From assembly GCA_030698645.1 (NCBI GenBank), contig JAUYMV010000360.1, positions 1-5,639 on the forward strand: 5,639 nucleotides of DNA. The letters are read 5' to 3'. The notes below the pieces were generated by a model. That model did no database searches. It saw nothing but the letters and a program-made list of their open reading frames with translations, and was not told the origin of the DNA. A program made the translations under genes and the position numbers. Position 1 is the stretch's first letter, and each line of letters starts with the position of its first letter. The DNA is from Mesorhizobium sp. (lineage in GTDB: Bacteria > Pseudomonadota > Alphaproteobacteria > Rhizobiales > Rhizobiaceae). Below, one piece after another: positions 1 to 5,639 of the stretch.

Positions 1-348
1 GGTGTAGTTCTTGTGCCGGTCGCTCTTCATCGAGTAGGGGGCGGCGCGCTGCTCGGCGAAATGGATGATGGCGTCCGGGCGCTCCTCGGCCAGCCAGTTC
101 TTCAGGAGCTGGTAGTCCTTGGCGAGGTCGATCAGGTGAAAATGGATCCGCCGTCCGGTCTCCGCATGCCAGATCCGGGTGCGTTCCTGGATCGAATCCA
201 TCGGCGTCAGCGATTGCACGCCGAGCTCGGTGTCGATCCAGCGGCGCGACAGATTGTCGACGATGTGGATCTCGTGGCCCTGGCTGGAAAGGTGGAGGCA
301 GGTTGGCCAGCCGACGAAGCCGTCGCCGCCGAGGACTGCAATCTTCAT
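1..348 (-). CDS. sqdB: UDP-sulfoquinovose synthase, N-terminal 116 residues (runs off left edge)
   Basis: This cytoplasmic, NAD-dependent enzyme of the SDR/epimerase superfamily makes UDP-sulfoquinovose from UDP-glucose and sulfite, the head-group donor for the sulfolipid SQDG. The sequence shows a Rossmann NAD-binding motif GGDGFVGW at residues 7-14, a VDNLSRR segment at 30-36 where the family binds the NAD ribose, a LGVQSLTP block at 42-49, and HFAEQRAAPYSM at 96-107. These closely match plant SQD1 and bacterial SqdB, and distinguish it from ordinary UDP-glucose epimerases. The catalytic Thr/Tyr/Lys residues lie beyond the window; the family is about 400 residues long, so roughly 70% is missing by truncation at the edge, not by mutation. 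The ATG start is supported by GAGAGGG at 364-358, 9 nt upstream. Other sulfolipid genes such as a glycosyltransferase may follow outside the window, but this is not visible. Confidence 0.93.
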   Translation of the reverse strand, partial: MKIAVLGGDGFVGWPTCLHLSSQGHEIHIVDNLSRRWIDTELGVQSLTPMDSIQERTRIWHAETGRRIHFHLIDLAKDYQLLKNWLAEERPDAIIHFAEQRAAPYSMKSDRHKNYT

Positions 349-364
349 CGAATCGTTCCCTCTC

Positions 365-401
365 TCACAAAGCGATGCGACGGCTTAACAACAGTTTGTG
401 A
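365..401 (-). promoter_or_regulatory. Inverted repeat in the sqdB leader, abutting its Shine-Dalgarno
   Basis: In the 99-bp gap between the transporter stop and the sqdB start there is a perfect 7-bp inverted repeat, TCACAAA (365-371) and TTTGTGA (395-401), with 23 bp between the arms. On the sqdB message the downstream arm ends directly at the GAGAGGG ribosome binding site. It could be an operator with half-sites about three helical turns apart, an AT-rich leader hairpin, or chance. I found no convincing -35/-10 pair here. Confidence 0.25.
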
Positions 402-447
402 CAGGATATCGTAGGGCGTCTGCCGTGGTTTTCCAGACTTTTCGCGA

Positions 448-1293
448 TTAGCCGAGCCGGAGTGCCACCACGCCGACAACGATGAAGAGCGCGGCGGCGA
501 CGCGCCAGGGCGTGACCGCCTCGCGCAGCACGGCGACCGAGATCAGCATGGCGAACAGGATCGACGTCTCGCGCAGCGCGGCGACGGCGGCGATCGGCGC
601 CTGGGTCATCGCCCACATGGCGATCCAGTAGGAGCCGGCGGCGAGCACGCCGGTGACGACGCCCGTCCGCCATTCGGGAATCATCACCGTGACGACGGCC
701 CTGCCGCGCAGCAGCAGGCCAAGCAGCAGGCACCACGCCGCGTCGAAGGCGAACAGCCAGGCGGCGTAGCTCGACGCGGTGGCGGCGCTGCGCGCGCCGG
801 TGCCGTCGGTCAGCGTGTAGGAGGCGACGAAGATCGAGGTGACCAGCGCATAGGCGACGGCGCGACGCGAGAAGGCGGCGGTCGGGCTGCCGCCGCGAAA
901 CGACATCAGAAGCGTGCCGAGCGAGAGCAGCACGATGCCGCCGACGGTGAGCGGCGCGGGGAATTCGGCCAGCAGCGCGATGCCGCCCACCGTGGTGAGC
1001 AGGGGTGCGGTGCCGCGCGCGAGCGGATAGGACTGGGCGAGATCGCCTGTCTCGTAGGCCTTGACGAGGAACCAGCGATAGCCGGTGTGGAAGGCGACGG
1101 ACGCGGCGATCCAGAGCCAGGTGATGCCCTGCGGGACCTCGACATAGGCCAGAAAGGGGAGGGCGAAGACGCCCATGCCGATCGACATCAGCGTAAGCGA
1201 GGCGAAGCGGTCGAGCCGGACCTTGATCATCGCGTTCCAGACCGCATGCGCGAGGGCTGCGGCGAGGACGGCGAGGAAGACGAGAAGGGACAT
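448..1293 (-). CDS. EamA/DMT-superfamily membrane transporter
   Basis: This is a 281-residue inner-membrane protein of the drug/metabolite transporter superfamily (EamA type), which usually exports small metabolites; the substrate cannot be told from sequence. Hydrophobic stretches fit ten transmembrane helices at about 3-20, 33-50, 57-75, 84-108, 114-132, 145-162, 175-195, 209-229, 232-255 and 262-279, in two halves joined by a polar loop near 132-144, as expected for the duplicated EamA fold. Family-like segments are YPLARGTAPLL at the start of helix 4 (89-99) and ALRETSILFA at the start of helix 9 (239-248). The length is normal and the frame is intact. The ATG start puts the first helix at the N-terminus, as in relatives, but the upstream Shine-Dalgarno is weak (only GGAA). 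It is transcribed in the same direction as its neighbours, 301 bp downstream of the nuclease-like gene. Confidence 0.9.
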   Translation of the reverse strand: MSLLVFLAVLAAALAHAVWNAMIKVRLDRFASLTLMSIGMGVFALPFLAYVEVPQGITWLWIAASVAFHTGYRWFLVKAYETGDLAQSYPLARGTAPLLTTVGGIALLAEFPAPLTVGGIVLLSLGTLLMSFRGGSPTAAFSRRAVAYALVTSIFVASYTLTDGTGARSAATASSYAAWLFAFDAAWCLLLGLLLRGRAVVTVMIPEWRTGVVTGVLAAGSYWIAMWAMTQAPIAAVAALRETSILFAMLISVAVLREAVTPWRVAAALFIVVGVVALRLG

Positions 1294-1410
1294 GCGCGGT
1301 TCCGGCGGGTGATGCGTCTTATCAGCCGGCTATCGAATTGGATATGTGCCAGAGGGGGTGGCGATGGGGGCAGGTAGTCAGGCCGCGGAGAACCGACTTA
1401 CGTTCCGCTG

Positions 1411-1443
1411 CCGCCATCCTCGGGCTTGTCCCGAGGATCTGCC
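1411..1443 (+). repeat. Palindromic repeat unit, left copy
   Basis: A perfect 9-bp stem, ATCCTCGGG (1416-1424) and CCCGAGGAT (1430-1438), encloses the 5-base loop CTTGT, with conserved flanks on both sides. It is the reverse complement of 1522-1554 apart from one base (C at 1415, where the other copy reads T). Confidence 0.8.
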
Positions 1444-1521
1444 GGCGGTGGCATGTTTGGCACATCGGCTGGCCGGCGGGTCGATGGCGACGGTTGCGCA
1501 CGCGTGAACTCCGCGTCGCCA

Positions 1522-1554
1522 GCAGATCCTCGGGACAAGCCCGAGGATGACGGC
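1522..1554 (-). repeat. Palindromic repeat unit, right copy
   Basis: Inverted copy of the unit at 1411-1443. The arms are 1526-1534 and 1540-1548 around the loop ACAAG. It lies about 40 bp past the stop codon of the nuclease-like gene, so it would fall in that gene's 3' untranslated RNA. Confidence 0.8.
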
Positions 1555-1594
1555 GCGTGGGGTGTCCAGGTCTCAATCCTCGCAAACTTCGGTC

Positions 1595-2446
1595 TCAGAC
1601 GTCGATTTCGGTCCAGACTGGAAAATGGTCCGAGGCCGGATTGCCGGCGTCGACCGAACTCGACCTGACATTTCGCGCGAGAGACTCGGTCAGGAAACAA
1701 TAGTCCAGCCGGCGGTGCTGAAGTCTGCCCTCGAACATCCGCTCATGCGTATGAAGCCCATCCGCCAGGTGTCCCGCCGCAACCGCAGCATCCACAAACC
1801 CACCCGCATTGATCCGCCGGTACTCCACGCTCTCCGGCAGCATGTTGAAATCGCCCAGCCAGACGGCGTCCCGCGGCGCTTCGGGTTCCGACTCGCCGTT
1901 CGACCAGTTGCGGTGCGGTTCGTCGTCGGGCCCGCTCCAGGGGCCGCCTTCGATCGGCACGCGGCGGTGGCGGGCGAGCAGATAGTCGATCTGCTCGAGG
2001 CGCTCGTCGGCGTCGATGTGGGCGAGATGCAGCGACAGGACGCGCAGCGGGCCGGTCGGCGTGCGGATCATGCCTTCGAGAGCCGGGTTCTGCGTGTTGA
2101 GGCGATGCGTCATTTTCCGCATCGGCAGGAGATGGAGCTTCGACCAGACGATCGGCAGGCGGGAGAGCAGCATGGTGCCGAACTGGCGGCGACGGTGGAC
2201 GAGGCGGCCATCTGGCTCGCGGACATCGGCGTCCATGTCGAAGGCGGGGCCGTAGACCCAGTGGTGGTTGGGCAGCAGGGCGGCGATGATCGAGGGCTGG
2301 TCGTCGAAGTTCGTGCGCGGCCAGTGGCGCTCGACCTCCTGCAGGGCGATGACATCGGCGTCGGCCACCGAGCGGATGGCGCGGGGGAGGTCGTAGACGC
2401 CGTCGAGGCCGAAGCCGTACTGGATGTTGTAGGAGACGAGTTTCAC
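1595..2446 (-). CDS. Endonuclease/exonuclease/phosphatase (EEP) family hydrolase
   Basis: This 283-residue protein has the EEP fold shared by AP endonucleases, DNase I, sphingomyelinases and inositol phosphatases: metal-dependent phosphoester hydrolysis. The catalytic set is present in order: Asn7 in SYNIQYG, the metal ligand Glu37 in LQEVE, His140 in LSLHL, Asp199 and Asn201 in GDFN, Asp248 in RLDY, and the terminal Ser-Asp-His at 272-274. It should therefore be active, but the substrate (nucleic acid, lipid or small phosphate ester) cannot be deduced. A polar Pro/Glu-rich insertion at about 163-192 precedes the GDFN strand. There is no signal peptide, so it is probably cytoplasmic. The start is GTG; it puts the first core strand at residue 2, no nearer ATG exists, and no clear Shine-Dalgarno precedes it. 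The inverted repeat at 2486-2644 begins 40 bp upstream. Confidence 0.88.
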   Translation of the reverse strand: MKLVSYNIQYGFGLDGVYDLPRAIRSVADADVIALQEVERHWPRTNFDDQPSIIAALLPNHHWVYGPAFDMDADVREPDGRLVHRRRQFGTMLLSRLPIVWSKLHLLPMRKMTHRLNTQNPALEGMIRTPTGPLRVLSLHLAHIDADERLEQIDYLLARHRRVPIEGGPWSGPDDEPHRNWSNGESEPEAPRDAVWLGDFNMLPESVEYRRINAGGFVDAAVAAGHLADGLHTHERMFEGRLQHRRLDYCFLTESLARNVRSSSVDAGNPASDHFPVWTEIDV

Positions 2447-2485
2447 GGGTGGGGCCTGGGTGGCGGGGGACTGAGTTCTATGAGC

Positions 2486-2559
2486 ACCCCCACCCTTACC
2501 TGCCGGGGCGAGCCACTGGTCTCGCCCGTCCTTCGGACCCCCTCAAGGGGGAGGGGGAC
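2486..2559 (-). repeat. Left repeat copy with extra 36-bp segment
   Basis: This copy carries extra sequence (about 2501-2537) absent from the right copy. The extra part forms two small hairpins of its own: GGGCGAG (2506-2512) with CTCGCCC (2521-2527) around an 8-base loop, and GTCC (2528-2531) with GGAC (2535-2538) around TTC. It may be the fuller version of the repeat, or an insertion into it. Confidence 0.6.
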
Positions 2560-2606
2560 GCCAGCGTCGTGCACCGTTCTCCAAGCGGTCAGGCGCAAAC
2601 ATCTCG

Positions 2607-2644
2607 GTCTCCCTCCCCCTTGAGGGGAGGGTAAGGGTGGGGGT
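2607..2644 (+). repeat. Right repeat copy, compact
   Basis: A compact 38-bp copy in which the CCCCTTGAGGGG block runs almost directly into GGTAAGGGTGGGGGT. It lies about 80 bp upstream of the candidate helicase promoter. Confidence 0.65.
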
Positions 2645-2724
2645 ATCGGAGCCGAGGCCCGAATTCGCGGGCACACTGGCGTGGAGCCGGTCTATTTGCA
2701 ATACAGGCATGACGCTCACCCGAA

Positions 2725-2753
2725 TTGACCCGGGGGCCGCGGCCCTGTAGCAG
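2725..2753 (+). promoter_or_regulatory. Candidate helicase promoter with palindrome in the spacer
   Basis: TTGACC (2725-2730) matches the -35 consensus at 5 of 6 bases. After a 17-bp spacer comes TAGCAG (2748-2753), a poor -10 (3 of 6), which is tolerable for alphaproteobacterial sigma-70 promoters. The spacer contains a perfect 12-bp palindrome, GGGCCGCGGCCC (2734-2745), which could be an operator. Transcription would begin near 2760, giving a leader of about 70 nt. Confidence 0.3.
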
Positions 2754-2771
2754 TCGCGCATATCCAGACAT

Positions 2772-2787
2772 CGCGGCCGAAGCCGCG
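2772..2787 (+). promoter_or_regulatory. GC-rich leader hairpin before the helicase gene
   Basis: A perfect 6-bp stem, CGCGGC (2772-2777) and GCCGCG (2782-2787), closes a 4-base CGAA loop, 41 bp upstream of the helicase ATG. If the gene starts transcription upstream, this is a stable element of its leader RNA. No T-run follows, so it is not a terminator. A regulatory role is a guess, based on known control of cold-shock helicases through their leaders. Confidence 0.3.
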
Positions 2788-2828
2788 CCGGCGTGCACGC
2801 TGCCGCCCACCGAATGAGAAGTCCGTCC

Positions 2829-4592
<1,764 letters not shown>

Positions 4593-4595
4593 CGC

Positions 4596-5174
4596 TCAAG
4601 GCGCGGCGATGTCGGCGATGAGGGCTCCAAGCGGCGCCTCGTCGCCGTCGAAACTGGCGATCATCGCGGACATGACGCGGGCGGGCTCGAGCGCCTCGCT
4701 GCGGAAGGCATGGCCGGCGTTGAGGCAGAGCAGGCGCAGGAAGGCCAGCTGCGTGCGGCCATTGCCTTCGCGGAAGGCGTGGATTGCATTGAGTTCGGCG
4801 AGCACATGCGCCGCGGCCGGCGCGAAATCGGCGAGCGCCAGGTCCTTCAGATGATCGCGGGCGCGCAGATCGGCGAACAGGCGGTCGAGCTCGCCGCCGA
4901 TGTATTCCGGAAAGCAGAACCAGTTGCCTGATTTGCCGGTGCGGACCGTGCGCGGCTTGCCGGCCCAGTCGTAGACGTCCTGGAAGAGATGGCGGTGCAG
5001 AGCGAGGTAGTGGGCCTTGTCGAGCTTGCCGGATGGCCAGGGTTGGCGTGCACGCGTCCGCACCTTCGATGCCTCGAAGTCCTGGAGCTCTTCTGGCGTC
5101 TTGAGGCCGGCCTTGTTGATCAGCACCGTGGTGCCGGGATAGCAGTAAGGATCGCTTGACGAGCCGTAGGCCAA
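4596..5174 (-). CDS. Fic-domain toxin (AMP- or phosphotransferase)
   Basis: This 192-residue Fic-fold protein is of the FicT/VbhT type; known members AMPylate targets such as DNA gyrase and topoisomerase IV. The N-terminal helices include HLFQDVYDWAGKPRTV (62-77), then the target-binding flap (about 78-91), and the active-site loop HAFREGNGRTQL (132-143), with catalytic His132, Glu136, Asn138 and Arg140. The second Arg of the usual HxFx(D/E)GNGRxxR motif is Leu143. No inhibitory S/TxxxEG helix is evident within the protein itself, which fits a class I Fic controlled by the separate small protein encoded just upstream. The start is TTG at 5174, one base after the antitoxin stop, with no strong Shine-Dalgarno; no ATG lies nearby and DPYCYPGTTVLINKAGL (8-24) is family-like, so the whole N-terminus is needed. 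The gene ends 3 bp from the convergent helicase stop. Confidence 0.9.
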   Translation of the reverse strand: MAYGSSSDPYCYPGTTVLINKAGLKTPEELQDFEASKVRTRARQPWPSGKLDKAHYLALHRHLFQDVYDWAGKPRTVRTGKSGNWFCFPEYIGGELDRLFADLRARDHLKDLALADFAPAAAHVLAELNAIHAFREGNGRTQLAFLRLLCLNAGHAFRSEALEPARVMSAMIASFDGDEAPLGALIADIAAP

Positions 5175-5175
5175 G

Positions 5176-5379
5176 CTAGCCTGGCTTCACGCCGAAAGCT
5201 GCGTCGATCCGGCGGCGGATTTCGTCTCCGTCGACGCCCTCCCGATCCGCCTGCGCGAAAAGCTCCTTCATGCGGGGCGACAGATGCAGGCCTTCGACGG
5301 CCTGAATGGCGTCGATCTCCGCATCCGTCATCGGCGCGGTGAGAAGGGCGTTCTGGAAATCGCGTTCGGGCTTGTTCAT
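5176..5379 (-). CDS. VbhA/FicA-like antitoxin of the Fic module
   Basis: This 67-residue acidic helical protein lies immediately upstream of the Fic toxin. Residues 24-35 (AIQAVEGLHLSP) align with the inhibitory region of VbhA (pattern S/TxxxEG followed by LxxxP). Glu29-Gly30 is the inhibitory pair; in VbhA this Glu reaches into the Fic ATP site. The usual Ser/Thr four residues before it is Ile25 here. The rest (about 36-62) predicts two more helices, as in VbhA. The assignment rests on this short motif, the size and above all the gene order, antitoxin before toxin with 1 bp between stop and start. Translation of the toxin is likely coupled to that of the antitoxin. ATG at 5379 is the probable start, with a weak TAGG 8 nt upstream; an internal ATG at residue 17 would still keep the motif. 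Confidence 0.82.
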   Translation of the reverse strand: MNKPERDFQNALLTAPMTDAEIDAIQAVEGLHLSPRMKELFAQADREGVDGDEIRRRIDAAFGVKPG

Positions 5380-5385
5380 GCGCGA

Positions 5386-5414
5386 AACCTAGCACATTTG
5401 GCCGCGATTTCCAA
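5386..5414 (-). promoter_or_regulatory. Candidate promoter of the Fic module, nearly leaderless
   Basis: On the minus strand TTGGAA (5414-5409, 4 of 6 to the -35 consensus) and TAGGTT (5391-5386, 3 of 6 to the -10) are 17 bp apart in the 43-bp gap before the antitoxin. A start about 7 bp downstream of the -10 would fall on the A of the antitoxin ATG at 5379, giving a leaderless message. The match is weak, and the module could instead be read through from the gene upstream. Confidence 0.25.
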
Positions 5415-5422
5415 CGTTCGCG

Positions 5423-5639
5423 TCAGTAGTCGTAGACGTGCTCCAGCCTGGCGCCGGCGTTTTCCAGCTCGGGAAGGATCTCGTGCAGGTCCGGCACGCG
5501 GGCGGCGATGCCGCTGCGGATCTGGGCCGGGTCGGTCGGCAGCGGATAGGAAAACAGCAGCCGCGCGCCATCGGGCAGGCCGATGCCGTCATCGCTGAGC
5601 ACGGTCAGCATGATCTCGTCATTGCCGCCGATCTCGACG
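5423..5639 (-). CDS. Unrecognised protein, C-terminal 71 residues (runs off right edge)
   Basis: The frame is open from the window edge to a TGA at 5425-5423. An internal ATG at 5611 exists, but the reading continues upstream of it without a stop (preceding residues VEIGGNDEI), so the gene most likely starts outside the window. The visible part begins with alternating hydrophobic and polar residues that suggest beta strands (IMLTVLSDDG, ARLLFSYPLP) and ends with a predicted helix (about the last 30 residues) and the tail HVYDY. No catalytic or binding motif is recognised, and I do not assign a family. It lies 43 bp upstream of the antitoxin in the same direction, so read-through into the Fic module is possible. 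Confidence 0.6.
   Translation of the reverse strand, partial: VEIGGNDEIMLTVLSDDGIGLPDGARLLFSYPLPTDPAQIRSGIAARVPDLHEILPELENAGARLEHVYDY

Larger units (their letters stand above)
1411..1554. repeat. Composite palindromic repeat: two inverted 33-bp units around a 78-bp centre
   Basis: Two nearly identical 33-bp units (32 of 33 bases match) face each other at 1411-1443 and 1522-1554. Each unit is itself a hairpin, so single-stranded nucleic acid can form either two small stems or one long 33-bp stem. The centre contains a further 7-bp inverted repeat, GGCGACG (1486-1492) and CGTCGCC (1514-1520). The element fills about half of the 301-bp gap between the nuclease-like gene and the transporter. It resembles the short palindromic intergenic repeats common in rhizobial genomes (RIME-like); the exact family is not verified. 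No target-site duplication is visible at its ends, and no transposase is encoded. Neither hairpin is followed by a T-run, so it is not a standard terminator, though it could protect the 3' end of the upstream message. Confidence 0.8.
2486..2644. repeat. Second composite inverted repeat, unequal arms
   Basis: Two blocks occur twice in inverted orientation. The outer block is a perfect 15-bp pair (2486-2500 and 2630-2644; core GGTAAGGGTGGGGGT). The inner block is a 21-bp pair with one mismatch (2539-2559 and 2607-2627; core CCCCTCAAGGGG). In the right copy the blocks are separated by 2 bp, in the left copy by 38 bp. The whole element lies between the divergent starts of the EEP hydrolase and the helicase. 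It is unlike the repeat at 1411-1554 in sequence. Purine/pyrimidine strand asymmetry is strong in both blocks. I regard it as a dispersed intergenic repeat of the rhizobial type; genome-wide copy number is not testable here. Confidence 0.75.

Noticed and set aside
1330..1350. TGGCAC on the minus strand (1352-1347) upstream of the transporter as a possible sigma-54 promoter
   Set aside because: The required GC of the -12 element is not at the correct distance from the GG, and no activator site is apparent.
1526..1548. Repeat hairpin as a rho-independent terminator for the EEP hydrolase gene
   Set aside because: The stem is strong but no run of T follows on the minus strand, and the same sequence occurs inverted nearby as part of the repeat element.
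1411..1554. CRISPR-like array
   Set aside because: There are only two units, inverted relative to each other, with no regular spacers and no cas genes.
1426..1668. Small proteins encoded across the palindromic repeat (PRDKPEDDG-type peptide)
   Set aside because: The peptide is just the translation of the repeat unit. It appears on both strands because the units are inverted; no ribosome binding site or conserved domain supports a gene.
1547..2623. 358-codon open frame on the plus strand
   Set aside because: It is antisense to the EEP hydrolase, whose catalytic motifs are all intact. Its product is Arg/Val/Asp-rich without a recognisable fold, and it runs through both repeat regions, as expected for a GC-rich shadow frame.
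2793..2828. Upstream GTG start for the helicase adding 12 residues
   Set aside because: The added segment (MHAAAHRMRSPS) has no Q-motif aromatic, and the ATG at 2829 puts the helicase core at the usual place with a purine-rich site 7 nt upstream.

Overview
The window is GC-rich DNA with dense coding and short gaps. It most likely comes from the chromosome of an alphaproteobacterium of the order Hyphomicrobiales (Rhizobiales), near Mesorhizobium and relatives. The reasons are a sulfolipid-synthesis gene (sqdB), the character of the coding sequence, and two families of short palindromic intergenic repeats of a kind I associate with rhizobial genomes. The taxonomic call is an inference; there is no rRNA or other marker here.

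Left part (1-2446), minus strand. Read in the direction of transcription: a GTG-started endonuclease/exonuclease/phosphatase-fold hydrolase (2446-1595), a 301-bp gap with a pair of inverted palindromic repeats (1411-1554), an EamA/DMT-type membrane transporter (1293-448), a 99-bp gap with a 7-bp inverted repeat next to a good Shine-Dalgarno sequence, and the first 116 codons of UDP-sulfoquinovose synthase (348 to beyond position 1). These look like separate tandem genes rather than one pathway.

Middle (2447-4592). A 382-bp divergent intergenic region carries a second, different inverted repeat pair (2486-2644), then a plausible promoter and a GC-rich leader hairpin. These precede a 587-residue DEAD-box RNA helicase with a DbpA-type RNA-binding domain and a lysine-rich tail.

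Right part (4596-5639), minus strand. A two-gene Fic toxin-antitoxin module (67-residue VbhA-like antitoxin, then a 192-residue Fic protein) converges on the helicase with only 3 bp between stop codons. The antitoxin stop and the toxin TTG start are separated by one base, which suggests translational coupling. Both proteins deviate at the residues that contact each other in the textbook VbhA-VbhT complex: the antitoxin has Ile in place of Ser/Thr in S/TxxxEG, and the toxin has Leu in place of the second Arg of HxFx(D/E)GNGRxxR. This is the most interesting point in the window. The window ends in the C-terminal part of an unrecognised protein.

No tRNA, rRNA, CRISPR array, transposase gene or clear rho-independent terminator was seen.
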